64,000 nucleotides of DNA from Clostridiales bacterium (GCA_021736985.1 JAIPEW010000002.1:62001-126000); one strand, 5' to 3'; shown: positions 18,617 to 27,948, counted from the first letter of the stretch. Program-made: numbers and translations. Notes: generated from the letters alone by a model not told the origin.

Positions 18617-19390
18617 TTACCTATTATAAAATGAGCTAATCAATTCAGGAGCAGCAAGTTGAACTGCTTTGTCTAAATCTTTTCCAACATCTTCAGGAGA
18701 ATGAGCATCTGAACCCAAGGTAAACTTGATCCCCTGATTAATACATTCTTGTACGAATAAATAATGGGGGTAAATTTCTCCTACAGGTGCACGTAAACCA
18801 GAAGTATTTAATTCTACTTTGACACCGGCATTTTTAAATACACTTGAAGTTTCTCTATACAAATTATTTATGTTTTGACGTGGTACATAACCAAATTTTT
18901 TTATCAAATCAGGATGTGCCATTATATCAAACAATTTTGACCGGGCAGCTTGCTTTAATAGTGCAAAATATTTATAGTACAATTTTTCTATATCCATATA
19001 AGAATACTTTTTTACTTGTGAAGGGTTATCAAATCCCCACCCGTCAATATAGTGAACTGAACCTAGTACATAATCAAAAGGATAATTGAACAATATTTGC
19101 TTAAGTTTTTCTTCTTCACCCGGTATATAGTCAGCCTCAATGCCAAGCCATATTGTTATATCCTTAAATCTTTCTCTTAAATCTTCAACTTCATTAACGT
19201 ATTCTGGAAGCTCATTCATAGTCATAGCCAGTTCAGGATCTCTCTCTTCTTCGGGCAGCCAGTACATAGGAATATGATCAGCAAAACCTATTTCTACAAT
19301 TCCCTTTGCCCGTGCTGCATTAACATATTCCTCCATAGTACCCCTGGCATGTCCACACCGAGCAGTATGCAAATGGTAATCTATTAACAA
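18617..19390 (-). CDS. PHP-domain phosphatase, histidinol-phosphatase (HisK) like
   Basis: A protein of about 257 residues of the PHP superfamily. The metal-binding IDYHLHTARCGH at the N-terminus, FADHIP, MAHPDLI and the C-terminal LGSDAHSPEDVG are all present, as in histidinol-phosphate phosphatases of the HisK/HisJ type. The TTG at 19388-19390 is preferred because GAGGTG lies six bases before it; the GTG three codons upstream overlaps that site. It follows the MetE-like gene almost without a gap. No his genes are nearby, so the substrate is not certain. Confidence 0.85.
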   Translation of the reverse strand: MLIDYHLHTARCGHARGTMEEYVNAARAKGIVEIGFADHIPMYWLPEEERDPELAMTMNELPEYVNEVEDLRERFKDITIWLGIEADYIPGEEEKLKQILFNYPFDYVLGSVHYIDGWGFDNPSQVKKYSYMDIEKLYYKYFALLKQAARSKLFDIMAHPDLIKKFGYVPRQNINNLYRETSSVFKNAGVKVELNTSGLRAPVGEIYPHYLFVQECINQGIKFTLGSDAHSPEDVGKDLDKAVQLAAPELISSFYNR

Positions 19391-19400
19391 AACTTCCACC

Positions 19401-20468
19401 TCAACTGCCCATAAGTTTTTCTGAAACTTCCCTGGTTAAGCGATATATTTGTTCACTCAATTCAGCCTCTAGAGTTCCAGTTCCACAAGCAGGGGTTATT
19501 AAGCACTGTTGTTTTATAAGATCTCGATCTATATCTCTTTTTTGTAACTCCCGCCAAATTTCATCCAGGCGGGCCAACAATGTTTCAGCAGTTTCCTCAA
19601 AAGACTCTACACTAGTTGGAGTAATTCCCCATGCTAGAATACCGCCTTTATTTAAAAAATCCTTTAGTTCCTGTACAGTTGGAAGCAGCGACATGCCGAA
19701 ATTATAACAGTCCAGGTTTACAATTTCTAAATTAGATTCAAAAAGAATAGACCAATCTATAGCATCACAGGAATGCAGCCCGGCATATCCGCCTTCAGAA
19801 TGTACAGACTTTGCTATTGCATTAATATCTTTTTTAATCATATCCCTGGTTATCGTAATATGAGTCCCTTTACCATACATACTTATAGCAGGCTCATCAA
19901 AAAAAAATATAACGGGAAGTCCAAATTGACTTAAAACTCTGGCCTGCCAGCGAGCGTGCATGGACAATGCTTTTACTAATATATCTCTTAGTTGTTCTTC
20001 GTAATAACATATACGCCCTTCTGCATCTTTTAATTGGAAACCTACTGTAAGCGGGCCGGCCATTTGTCCCTTTAAATACCTGGCACTTCCTGTTCCCTTC
20101 TCTTTTAACCTGTTTATAAATGCATAAAAACCTGTGGCAGAACTTTTTGGAATCGCGAACTGGTCAAGCGCCTCATTATTTCCCTGCTCTGCTTCCAGGT
20201 AAGTACTGTAAAAATCAGTCATTTTTTCTGACCAATTAGCACTTGATGTATTAAAGTATGCCTTATTATTCTCTACAACTAATAATCCCTTTTCTACGAG
20301 AGGATTTAAAACCTGGTATACAAAACCTTCTTCATTTCCTCTCATAGGTAATTGAGGCCAGTGTGGTATTTTAGGCAAACCTTTAAATATAAGTGAAAGG
20401 GCTTTTTCCGGCTCGGTGAATGGCATGCTGCCCACCCCTGTAGCCATACATTCCGGGTTAAAAGTCAT
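19401..20468 (-). CDS. MetE C-terminal-like (cobalamin-independent methionine synthase family) protein
   Basis: A 355-residue TIM-barrel protein of the UroD/MetE superfamily. Zinc-type ligands of MetE appear conserved: His and Cys in GLHSCDAIDW and a later Cys in LITPACGTGTLE. The catalytic N-terminal half of true MetE is missing, so it resembles the short MetE-like or methyltransferase-activation proteins of anaerobes with unknown methyl donors. ATG start with GGAGAGG upstream. It forms a two-gene unit with the PHP gene, a pairing I cannot explain. Confidence 0.75.
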   Translation of the reverse strand: MTFNPECMATGVGSMPFTEPEKALSLIFKGLPKIPHWPQLPMRGNEEGFVYQVLNPLVEKGLLVVENNKAYFNTSSANWSEKMTDFYSTYLEAEQGNNEALDQFAIPKSSATGFYAFINRLKEKGTGSARYLKGQMAGPLTVGFQLKDAEGRICYYEEQLRDILVKALSMHARWQARVLSQFGLPVIFFFDEPAISMYGKGTHITITRDMIKKDINAIAKSVHSEGGYAGLHSCDAIDWSILFESNLEIVNLDCYNFGMSLLPTVQELKDFLNKGGILAWGITPTSVESFEETAETLLARLDEIWRELQKRDIDRDLIKQQCLITPACGTGTLEAELSEQIYRLTREVSEKLMGS

Positions 20469-20619
20469 ATTAATCCTCTCCTTATCGTTAAATAAATAAC
20501 GCCGTACGAACGCCGGCGTATACCATGATAATATATCTTCTTTGGTTTTATGTCAAAATGGCCTAATATTAATTAATCAGCTAGTGGCAATTCTAATAGC
20601 TATTTAAAGTTGCTGGCTG

Positions 20620-21561
20620 CTAATTACAACCTTTTACACCAGTTAATCTACGTATTTCAGGCAGCAATTCCCTTGCTCTATTTTCTCCCTGTTTTACAGC
20701 ATAACTCATTTTATTATAGTCCCAAACGGAAATATCTTTTATCTCCGGCATAATAACGATATCAGCATATTCTCTTAATTTATATAGAACATTTTCCGAG
20801 GCCATTATATCAATGCTCTGGGATAAAACATCAAATATACTGCTTACCTGGTGCAAGACTTGCCCGTCATATCCCACATCTACTGCTATCACTACATCCA
20901 TTTCCATTTTTCTAAGAATGCGGGCTGGTACGTTTTCCCTAACTCCACCGTCCACAAGTTTTTTACCATTAATTATTTTAGGCTCGAATAAACCAGGAAT
21001 AGAACAGCTTGCCCTAACAGCTTTGCTTATTTCAACATCGCTTACTGTTTCAATTTCTTGGGGGGGAATTACAGTAAGAGGCTGTATAGAATTTATCGTT
21101 ACCTCACCGGGCATAAAAAGAACTAACTCCCCATTTCTAACGTCTACAGCAGTCACAGCTAAACAAACATTTCTGCATTCTCCAAGTCTTGTACTGATTC
21201 CAAGTAATCGCTCTATAGTAGACTCTAGATTTTTTCCAGGCAACAGCCCCGTAGGAATACTAAAAGGAAACGGCAGCCGTATTCTCTCAGCTACAGTTCC
21301 CAGAGCTAGCAGAAATATATTTTGTATAGCGCCAAATCCATCAAAGACATCAAATACATTTAAATTATTCATTTTTTTCTCAATATCTTCTGGCTCATAC
21401 CCTGCGGCAAACATGGAAGCAGCTATACTACCAGAACTGGACCCTACTACGGCATGCACTGGAATATTTTCTTCTAGCAAAACTTTTAATACACCTACGT
21501 GAGCAGCACCCCGTAAAAACCCCCCACCCAAAGCCAAACCTACACTGGGACACTTATTCAC
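20620..21561 (-). CDS. patatin-like phospholipase family protein (RssA type)
   Basis: A 313-residue patatin-fold serine hydrolase. The oxyanion-hole GGGFLRGAAHVG, the nucleophile elbow VGSSSGSIAA (GxSxG) and the catalytic aspartate in VDGGVRENVP are all present. Such proteins are presumed acyl hydrolases at the inner membrane face. It has a GTG start with GGGCGGGGTG upstream. No signal peptide or extra domain. Probably single-gene or first of a short unit. Confidence 0.88.
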   Translation of the reverse strand: MNKCPSVGLALGGGFLRGAAHVGVLKVLLEENIPVHAVVGSSSGSIAASMFAAGYEPEDIEKKMNNLNVFDVFDGFGAIQNIFLLALGTVAERIRLPFPFSIPTGLLPGKNLESTIERLLGISTRLGECRNVCLAVTAVDVRNGELVLFMPGEVTINSIQPLTVIPPQEIETVSDVEISKAVRASCSIPGLFEPKIINGKKLVDGGVRENVPARILRKMEMDVVIAVDVGYDGQVLHQVSSIFDVLSQSIDIMASENVLYKLREYADIVIMPEIKDISVWDYNKMSYAVKQGENRARELLPEIRRLTGVKGCN

Positions 21562-21635
21562 GTTAACACCCCGCCCTTTAATGATTTATATAACATTATA
21601 TGGGCGGGATAAATTAACAGTGTCTATACAAAAAC

Positions 21636-21785
21636 TTAATCACAATTTTTAAGTTTCTCTATTTCATATTCGATTTCTTCCATTCGCTGTAATATTTCAG
21701 GTTTAACAGAATGAGCCGGTATACGATTTTTCAAGTCTTCCAATTCTTTTCTTAATTTTAAAATTTTTTCTTTATTATTCAACAT
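21636..21785 (-). CDS. short coiled-coil protein (49 aa)
   Basis: A 49-residue charged helical protein, beginning MLNNKEKILKLRKELEDLK, with the central IPAHSVKPEILQRMEEIE motif. ATG start with GGAGGATATG immediately upstream (a rather short spacing). Small proteins of this pattern (IPxHSVxPxxxxELEELE) recur in Firmicutes without known function. It lies between fur and the patatin gene on the same strand. Confidence 0.65.
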   Translation of the reverse strand: MLNNKEKILKLRKELEDLKNRIPAHSVKPEILQRMEEIEYEIEKLKNCD

Positions 21786-21826
21786 ATCCTCCAAGAGCAG
21801 TTAAGTAATTAATAAAAAAACATTTT

Positions 21827-22294
21827 CTAATTTTTTGCTCTTTTATTCAAACACTGCTCGCATAACCCGAAAATTTTTAACTCATGATTACTTATAGAGA
21901 ATTTATATTCTTTGTGAACTCTCTCTTCAAGTTCTTCAAGTAAATCTTCGTTTACTTCAATAATTTTTCCACATTCTGTACAAATTAGATGGTGGTGATA
22001 ATGACTTCCTTCCAGTGTTTCTCCAAATTCAAATCGTTTGCGCCCATCTCCAAAGTCAATACTTTGAATTATATTAAAGTTCATAAACAACTCCAGTGTA
22101 CGATAAACTGTAGCCAGGCCAACATCAGGAGATTTTTCCTTTACCAGGTTATAAATTTCTTCTGCACTTAAATGCTTTCCTTTATTCTCTGCTAAAACTT
22201 TTAAAACATCTTCCCTTTTAGGAGTTAATTTATAATCCCTGGTACGCAACTTTTCCTCTACTTCTTTTTTTATCTTTTCCAACTCAAACACCAC
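21827..22294 (-). CDS. Fur family transcriptional regulator
   Basis: A 155-residue metalloregulator: winged helix (about 15-85, with AEEIYNLVKEKSPDVGLATVYRTLELF) and a C-terminal dimerisation domain with the HYHHHLICTECGK and LCEQCL cysteine pairs of the structural zinc site. The family includes Fur, PerR and Zur, and sequence alone does not settle which. Fur is suggested by a feoAB operon with a Fur-box-like site 3.7 kb away. GTG start with a weak ribosome binding site. Confidence 0.9.
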   Translation of the reverse strand: MVFELEKIKKEVEEKLRTRDYKLTPKREDVLKVLAENKGKHLSAEEIYNLVKEKSPDVGLATVYRTLELFMNFNIIQSIDFGDGRKRFEFGETLEGSHYHHHLICTECGKIIEVNEDLLEELEERVHKEYKFSISNHELKIFGLCEQCLNKRAKN

Positions 22295-22443
22295 CGGTTT
22301 AGTTGTTTTTATTTACTAGTAGTATATATAATTTATAACAATTATGTCAATTTATATTATCTTACAAAATTCTATTCAGTAATATATTTTAGATTTATCT
22401 TGTCTGCAAGACATAATCTTATAATACTGGTGCATCCTTTTTA

Positions 22444-23655
22444 TTATCTTTTGCGATTAAAAATATATTTTCTCCTATTTTTGTATCTTCTAGATGCAAT
22501 CCAAATTAATAATATCAACATTAAAACAATTACGCACAATAAAAAGGGACGGTAAATTAGACCAGGAGATACATTTTCTGCAGCTATTAAATCTACCCGT
22601 CCTAAAATCTTGTCTTCACAGCTTATAATCAATTCTGCAGCTTTATCACCTTTTTTTAAGGGAGCCTTAATATTAGCAAAAGTCTCAATTTCCATTTGTA
22701 CATTACCATCATATTCAACTGGGAAATTGTAGTTAAAATTATCCCGGGTCTTTAAATCGACTTCTTTTTTCCCCCTGGGCACACTAATATGAGTTATTAT
22801 TTCTCCTTTTTTGACCAGCTGTTTTAATTTATAATTATTAAAACCATAATCTAACATAGTAACAGCATCAGAATACATGTCATTTTGACTATCACTTTTT
22901 AATACTACAGCTATAAGTTCCCTGCTGCCATTACAGGCTGCACCTACTATACAGTGTTTAGCTGCATTCGTATAACCCGTTTTTATCCCTATAGCGTTTT
23001 CGTATTTGAACAACAATTTGTTATGATTATTCATCCATGTATGAGGATTCTCTTTAGATACATTTCTCTCTATTTCTTTATTAGGCATTGACACGATATG
23101 CCTGAATTGTTCATTCTGCATGGCATATCGTGATATAATTGCTAAATCACGGGCAGTTGTTTTATGGTTAGTATCCGGCATACCGTGTGGATTTACAAAG
23201 TGAGAATTTTGGGCCCCTAAATTCTGCGTTTTCTCATTCATGAATTGAGCAAAGTCATTAACAGACCCACTGATATACTCGGCTATAGCTACTGATGCGT
23301 CATTGGCCGAATTCAGCAATGATGCATAAAGAAGACTTTCCATTTTAATTTTTTCACCTTGCTGCAAGCCTATACTCGTTCCTCCTGTAGAAACGGCATT
23401 TCGGGTTACTGTAACCATGTCATTCAGACTAGTTTTTTCCAGCGCAATTATTCCTGTCAATACTTTTGTAGTACTTGCTGGATAGAACTGCATATCAGCA
23501 TTTTTTTCAAATAATACTTGACCATTTTTCGCATCTATCAAAATAGCTCCCCGGCCAGATAGATCTAATACTGCAGCATTAGCTAAACTGGCCGGGGAGG
23601 TTATAAACAAACAAAAAGCTAATATAAAAACAACTGCATAATGCATTGTCCTCAC
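22444..23655 (-). CDS. D-alanyl-D-alanine carboxypeptidase (S11, DacF/DacB type)
   Basis: A 403-residue low-molecular-weight PBP. It has an N-terminal signal peptide (cleavage probably near SLANA-AVLDL), the SxxK motif in YPASTTKVLTGI, SxN as SAN in LLNSANDAS, and KTG in AIGIKTGYTN, then a PBP5 C-terminal domain and a C-terminal membrane segment (about 370-390) with a basic tail. It trims the terminal D-Ala from peptidoglycan stems outside the membrane. It starts 5 bases after feoB ends, so it may be read through from the feo promoter. Confidence 0.92.
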   Translation of the reverse strand: MRTMHYAVVFILAFCLFITSPASLANAAVLDLSGRGAILIDAKNGQVLFEKNADMQFYPASTTKVLTGIIALEKTSLNDMVTVTRNAVSTGGTSIGLQQGEKIKMESLLYASLLNSANDASVAIAEYISGSVNDFAQFMNEKTQNLGAQNSHFVNPHGMPDTNHKTTARDLAIISRYAMQNEQFRHIVSMPNKEIERNVSKENPHTWMNNHNKLLFKYENAIGIKTGYTNAAKHCIVGAACNGSRELIAVVLKSDSQNDMYSDAVTMLDYGFNNYKLKQLVKKGEIITHISVPRGKKEVDLKTRDNFNYNFPVEYDGNVQMEIETFANIKAPLKKGDKAAELIISCEDKILGRVDLIAAENVSPGLIYRPFLLCVIVLMLILLIWIASRRYKNRRKYIFNRKR

Positions 23656-23660
23656 CTACA

Positions 23661-25607
23661 TCATAAGTAACTTTCTGACTGCTTCCATATTCTGCTTATT
23701 GCTAGAATAAGCATCAGGGTAAACACTACAATAATTACCATTAAAAACAGTATCCACGGACCTTGAAATATTTCTAACAGTTTATTTAATATTCCTCCAG
23801 CAGTAAATGCAATTAAAAATATTGACGGCCAGATAACAAAGGCATCTTTCCATCCCAGTTCTTTTATAATAACCATTGTTGTAGCAATACATGGTACGAA
23901 CAATGTAAGGGTTACCAGGGCTACAAATTGTTGCAGCATTGGCATAGAAAGGCTCATCATTCCTGCCGTACCAAAATCCCTACGAATAAAGCCCATAAGA
24001 AAAGCATTTGCTGATTCTTTGGGTAACCCCAGCCACCCCACTGTAACAGGTTGCATAATAACTTGTATTGCTTCCAACAGGCCCGTTATTTTAAATAAGC
24101 TGAGAAGCAGAGCCCCTCCGATAAATATATATGCTGCTTCCTTTAGGAAGTCGTAAGTTCTGTCCCACGTCTTTTTTAAAACATTTTCTACGCGCGGCAA
24201 TCTCAGTGCGGGTAAATCAATCATCAAAGGCGATGTATACCCGGGCAAAAATCTTCCTAGTAAGGTTCCTACCCCTAACAATATTGAGAAAATAATAATT
24301 ATATAAAATATTAAATATTTAGGGCCCATACTGGCTAAAATTGCTGTAATAAAAGCCATTTGAGCTGAACAAGGAACTGCAAGAGCCAAAAGAAATATGG
24401 CTATACGCCTTTCCCTTTGTGATTCCAAAATTCGAGTCGTTATACAAGCCATAGTCACACAACCAAAACCAAGAACTAAAGGAATAATAGCTTGTCCGTT
24501 TAATCCCAGGTAGCTTGTTGCCCGGTCGAGCATAATTGCCATCCTGGGAAGATATCCCAAATCTTCCAACAGAGACAGCACCAAAAAGAAACCCAGTACC
24601 AGCGGCAATAAGAGGCCAATTACATAAGTTACTGTCATGGTTAAAACGCCAAACTGGCCGACTAACAAAGTCCCTATCGCAGATGCAGGATCTATATAAT
24701 TTCCTATTAAAGTGCGAATGGCAGGCTCATAATACTGTCCCATTACTACACCTTCGGTGAAACCAACTATTTTTTGGGCAATTAAAACTCCCATTATTTC
24801 ATATAGACCCCAGAGAACAATTATTAGAACTGGAAATCCTATTAAGGGATTAAGCAACCACTCTCCAATTCTTGCTCCAAGTGGATCTTTGACCAGTGAT
24901 GTTTTTTTATCCTGGACACTATTATTTACAATTTCATTAACTTCATTACGGCGAATTTGGTAAAAAGTATCCTTTTTGATTTCATCATTAATTTTATAAC
25001 TTGAAGCTAAATCCTTGTTTCCATCTAAAATAAATAAGGCTTCCTGCCTGCTTGCACCATAATTTTCCATCAAGCTTTTTATCTCTTTATTTATATATTC
25101 GTTTATGCAATTACTTAAATTAAAATTTTTGTCCAGCAATTTTTCTTTTAATTCATTGACTTCTTTATATTCTATAGCTACAGTGGAGATAACGGGTACA
25201 CCCAGTGATTCCTGTAAAACCGCAGTATCAATTTCCAGGTTTAACTTCTCTGCTTCATCAATGCAGTTGAGAGCTACTACCACAGGTACTCCTGCATCTA
25301 TCAATTGACGTGTTAAAAAAAGATCCCGCTCCAAATTAACAGCATTAACTACATTTATAACTAAGGAAGCATTTAAGACAAGGTCTCTGATTACATATTC
25401 TTCCTGGCTCATCCCAGAAAGACCGTATACACCTGGAGTATCCACTACAACACTTGCATTCCACTCTCCCTCAGATATCTTCACTGTAGTTCCTGGAAAA
25501 TTTGATATTTCCCTGTACTCCCCGGTTAAAGCCGTAAAAATTGCTGACTTACCTACATTGGGATTACCTATTAGGACAATTTTATTATTACATGCTTGAT
25601 TACTCAT
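23661..25607 (-). CDS. feoB: ferrous iron transporter FeoB
   Basis: A 648-residue membrane GTPase importing Fe2+. The N-terminal G domain has GNPNVGKSAIF (G1), DTPGVYGL (G3) and NCIDEAEK in place of the usual NxxD-type G4. It is followed by a helical domain and about nine to ten membrane segments with two Gate motifs and the conserved VPCSAQ and FVPCIATT cysteine loops. ATG start. It lies 62 bases after feoA, with a hairpin in the gap that may limit read-through. Confidence 0.96.
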   Translation of the reverse strand: MSNQACNNKIVLIGNPNVGKSAIFTALTGEYREISNFPGTTVKISEGEWNASVVVDTPGVYGLSGMSQEEYVIRDLVLNASLVINVVNAVNLERDLFLTRQLIDAGVPVVVALNCIDEAEKLNLEIDTAVLQESLGVPVISTVAIEYKEVNELKEKLLDKNFNLSNCINEYINKEIKSLMENYGASRQEALFILDGNKDLASSYKINDEIKKDTFYQIRRNEVNEIVNNSVQDKKTSLVKDPLGARIGEWLLNPLIGFPVLIIVLWGLYEIMGVLIAQKIVGFTEGVVMGQYYEPAIRTLIGNYIDPASAIGTLLVGQFGVLTMTVTYVIGLLLPLVLGFFLVLSLLEDLGYLPRMAIMLDRATSYLGLNGQAIIPLVLGFGCVTMACITTRILESQRERRIAIFLLALAVPCSAQMAFITAILASMGPKYLIFYIIIIFSILLGVGTLLGRFLPGYTSPLMIDLPALRLPRVENVLKKTWDRTYDFLKEAAYIFIGGALLLSLFKITGLLEAIQVIMQPVTVGWLGLPKESANAFLMGFIRRDFGTAGMMSLSMPMLQQFVALVTLTLFVPCIATTMVIIKELGWKDAFVIWPSIFLIAFTAGGILNKLLEIFQGPWILFLMVIIVVFTLMLILAISRIWKQSESYL

Positions 25608-25629
25608 TGTATTCCTCCACCCAAATAAA

Positions 25630-25650
25630 AATCGGCCTTGCTAAGGCCTT
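25630..25650 (-). terminator. hairpin between feoA and feoB
   Basis: GGCCTT (25634-25639) pairs with AAGGCC (25643-25648), followed on the minus strand by a T-rich stretch. The stem is short, so it may act as a partial terminator that lowers feoB relative to feoA, or as an mRNA stabiliser. Confidence 0.4.
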
Positions 25651-25669
25651 GGTAAAAAAAACTAGCAAT

Positions 25670-25954
25670 TTATTTACAAGCAGTCGCATTATTATTTTCT
25701 GACAAAACGCATTTTTCACATTGCCGGAGGGGAACAGGAACAGGTTCTACCCCAATTTTTTTTGCTAGACCACGACCGAGTGCTATTTGCTGTCTGCGCT
25801 TACATACTATCACGGGCCCGGCAGGTATCACCTGGCAGCAAGTAATCATCTCACCTTCACTTATACCAAGTCGTATAGCTTTAGTCCTTATATTTTTGTT
25901 ATCTATATTAGTTACTTTAACAACTTGTCCCTTTTTAGCCTTATCAAGATTCAT
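25670..25954 (-). CDS. feoA: ferrous iron transport protein FeoA
   Basis: A 94-residue SH3-fold protein with LGISEGEMITCCQ and the RRQQIALGRGLAKKI segment typical of FeoA, a FeoB partner. The C-terminus adds a Cys-containing tail (LRQCEKCVLSENNNATACK) with CxxC, not usual in minimal FeoA and reminiscent of the cysteine tails of some clostridial Feo proteins. ATG start behind GGAGGCTAGCC. A Fur-box-like sequence lies about 20 bases upstream. Confidence 0.92.
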   Translation of the reverse strand: MNLDKAKKGQVVKVTNIDNKNIRTKAIRLGISEGEMITCCQVIPAGPVIVCKRRQQIALGRGLAKKIGVEPVPVPLRQCEKCVLSENNNATACK

Positions 25955-25972
25955 GGCTAGCCTCCAAGTTTT

Positions 25973-25991
25973 TTAATGATAATCATTTTCA
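25973..25991. promoter_or_regulatory. Fur-box-like operator of feoAB
   Basis: TTAATGATAATCATTTTCA, matching the GATAATGATAATCATTATC Fur consensus in its central palindrome (TGATAATCA), lies about 20 bases before feoA. Further AT-rich half-sites (TGATTAT, ATGAATCAT) follow up to about 26020. Fits iron-repressed expression by a Fur-family protein such as the one at 21827-22294. Confidence 0.75.
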
Positions 25992-26192
25992 AAATTGATT
26001 ATAGATTATTATGAATCATTAGGTCAACTATAAATTTATTAAATAATCAAATTTAATAAATTTTGGCCTCAGTTCTATAATAACTAATATGATAAACTTG
26101 TTGATAATCTCTAAATTTTAAAAAATTTTAACTGTTGTTAAATTATGTCCATAAAATAAGAAAAATTATATCCCCGGGTCCCAACGCATACT

Positions 26193-26330
26193 TTAACTAG
26201 CATACCAGACAAATATGCCCAATATAATTACAGAAAAAAGAGAAAACAATAACAACAATAAAAATACAGGATCTATGGCCAACCTACCTATGCGTATTTT
26301 AGTTAGGCCATTACTTTTTTTATTTTTCAT
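26193..26330 (-). CDS. small single-span membrane protein (45 aa)
   Basis: A 45-residue protein with a basic N-terminus (MKNKKSNGLTKIRIGRLA) and one hydrophobic helix (about residues 21-43, PVFLLLLLFSLFSVIILGIF). The ATG has a strong AGGAGG seven to eight bases upstream. No plausible competing gene is on the other strand. I do not recognise the family. It is preceded by a leader of about 280 bases that is unusually structured, and lies between htrA and feoA. Confidence 0.6.
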   Translation of the reverse strand: MKNKKSNGLTKIRIGRLAIDPVFLLLLLFSLFSVIILGIFVWYAS

Positions 26331-26607
26331 AGTACTTCCTCCTGCTCTTTTATTTTACAAAAGCAGCTTTCCATGCCTGGTTTGTGACGTATGGTAAGAA
26401 ACAATTCACCGAGAGAAAAACTGTAAGCTGTAACAATGGGTTACATCCCCTTACAAGCTTAAGACAAAACATGAAAATGGTTCCCCCGGCTTACTGTATT
26501 TGCCTAAATTTATATTTTCAATAAAGTAACTACTTTGAATCATTTTTATTTATAAAAAGACAAAGCAAAATCAAGAGTTTACTCTGCCTTTTTTATTTTT
26601 CAATATT
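26331..26607 (-). promoter_or_regulatory. structured leader of the 45-residue membrane protein
   Basis: The minus strand between htrA and the small gene contains GCCGGGGGAACCA (about 26480-26495), a hairpin with AAGCTTGTAA pairing to TTACAGCTT, and later GGTGAATTG. GGGGGAACC plus GGTGAAT recalls the ydaO/yuaA (cyclic di-AMP) riboswitch core, but the usual GCCGAAUC start and CCGACAGCUAACC end are not evident, so identity is doubtful. A second hairpin (CTGCTTTT with AAAAGAGCAG) lies just before the ribosome binding site. Confidence 0.3.
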
Positions 26608-27753
26608 TTATCTCCACTGTTTAGGTTTTTCTCCTACAGCAAAACTAATATTTTTCAAGCAGCCATTCCTGTAAATTAATATATTACCTTTTTCACCTAT
26701 TTCCATATTGTTTATGACATTGGCTAAATCCTGGGTAGTCTTTGTTTTTTGCCCGTTAATTTTTAACGCAATATCCCATTGTTTTAAACCAGCTTTATCT
26801 GCAGGACTGCCTGGAACTACGCCCCTTATAACAATACCGTCATCACTCTCTAAGTTAAAATAATGCGCTACATCAGGGGTTAGATTAGTCATTTGTATTC
26901 CCAACCACGGGTGAGATACTTTGCCTTTTTCCAGCAATTGATCGAGCACACCTTTTACAGTTTTTGTTGGAATGGCAAAACCTATTCCCTGGGCCCTGGC
27001 AACTGCCGTATTAATACCAATAACTTCGCCATCTAAATTAATTAAAGGCCCGCCGCTATTTCCCGGGTTAATCGCTGCATCAGTTTGCAATAAATCTTTA
27101 TAGCGCCTGTTTTCAACAGTTACAGGACGTCCCTTCGCACTAATAACACCAACCGTAACAGTATGGTCAAAACCAAAAGGATTGCCTATAGCTATAACCC
27201 AGTTTCCTACTTTTATATCCTCAGAACTGCCTATTTTCAAGTGGGGCAGGTTACTTGCTCCTTTTAATTTAAGCACAGCCAGATCAAGATCGTAATCTGC
27301 ACCTATTACTTCTGCAAGATATTCCATATCTTTACCGCCGATAGTTACTTTAATTTCTGTTGCCCCGGAAATCACATGCTGGTTAGTAATAACTGTCCCA
27401 TCCTCGGATATTATAAATCCGGAACCTATCCCAGTCTCCTTACTTTTTTTTGATGGCATTTGATCTCCAAAAAAATAGCGAAACAAGGGATCATTAGAAT
27501 ACGGAACAGCAACCTGGTTAATTTTAATTGTACTAATTTTTACTACTGCTGGCCCTGCAGACTTCACTATATTGGAAATTTCATTAGGGCCAACCCCCGG
27601 CCTATATTTTTGAGCTGATGCATTTCCACCGCCTACAACAGGTGCCGATTTTCCTGTCAAATCGCTTACAAGCAAACATCCGCCCACAAACATCATTCCG
27701 ATAAAAAAAGCAGCCAGGCTAATAAATAAGGCTAATTTCTTATTATTTTCCAT
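26608..27753 (-). CDS. HtrA/DegP-type serine protease with PDZ domain
   Basis: About 381 residues: N-terminal membrane anchor (about 8-30), trypsin-like protease domain with His in ITNQHVIS, Asp in DYDLDLAVLKL and Ser in NPGNSGGPLI, and one C-terminal PDZ domain (about 275-370). These proteases degrade or refold damaged extracytoplasmic proteins. The ATG at 27753 is chosen because GGGGGAGGG stands directly before it; an in-frame ATG six codons upstream would place that site inside the gene. Monocistronic in appearance. Confidence 0.93.
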   Translation of the reverse strand: MENNKKLALFISLAAFFIGMMFVGGCLLVSDLTGKSAPVVGGGNASAQKYRPGVGPNEISNIVKSAGPAVVKISTIKINQVAVPYSNDPLFRYFFGDQMPSKKSKETGIGSGFIISEDGTVITNQHVISGATEIKVTIGGKDMEYLAEVIGADYDLDLAVLKLKGASNLPHLKIGSSEDIKVGNWVIAIGNPFGFDHTVTVGVISAKGRPVTVENRRYKDLLQTDAAINPGNSGGPLINLDGEVIGINTAVARAQGIGFAIPTKTVKGVLDQLLEKGKVSHPWLGIQMTNLTPDVAHYFNLESDDGIVIRGVVPGSPADKAGLKQWDIALKINGQKTKTTQDLANVINNMEIGEKGNILIYRNGCLKNISFAVGEKPKQWR

Positions 27754-27915
27754 ATTCCCTCCCCCTTTCACAAAATTCTAAAACAACGGTTTAGAAACAA
27801 GCATAAAACCACAGGCTCACAAGTATAGCTTTTATCAAACAACTCGCTTAAATAATATCAAACATATGCGCAAAATGCTATATTACCTTTTTAAAAAGCG
27901 TACAATAAATTAAAA

Positions 27916-27948
27916 AAATAGTTGAAAGTAGTATACTTTCAACTATTT
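27916..27948 (-). terminator. terminator after the ArsB/NhaD-type permease
   Basis: A perfect 14-base stem (AAATAGTTGAAAGT with its complement) and a 5-base loop, 38 bases after the permease stop on the minus strand, flanked by A and T runs. Confidence 0.8.

Noticed and set aside
20813-21502. 229-codon plus-strand frame antisense to the patatin gene
   Set aside because: The minus-strand frame has complete patatin motifs and a ribosome binding site; the plus-strand frame has neither and a biased, low-information composition.
26215-26397. 60-codon plus-strand frame with a hydrophobic stretch
   Set aside because: It lacks a ribosome binding site and overlaps the minus-strand 45-residue gene, which has a strong AGGAGG.
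26331-26607. Confident ydaO/yuaA riboswitch call
   Set aside because: Only two short sequence elements match; the conserved 5' and 3' ends of the class are not seen, so it is reported only as a structured leader.
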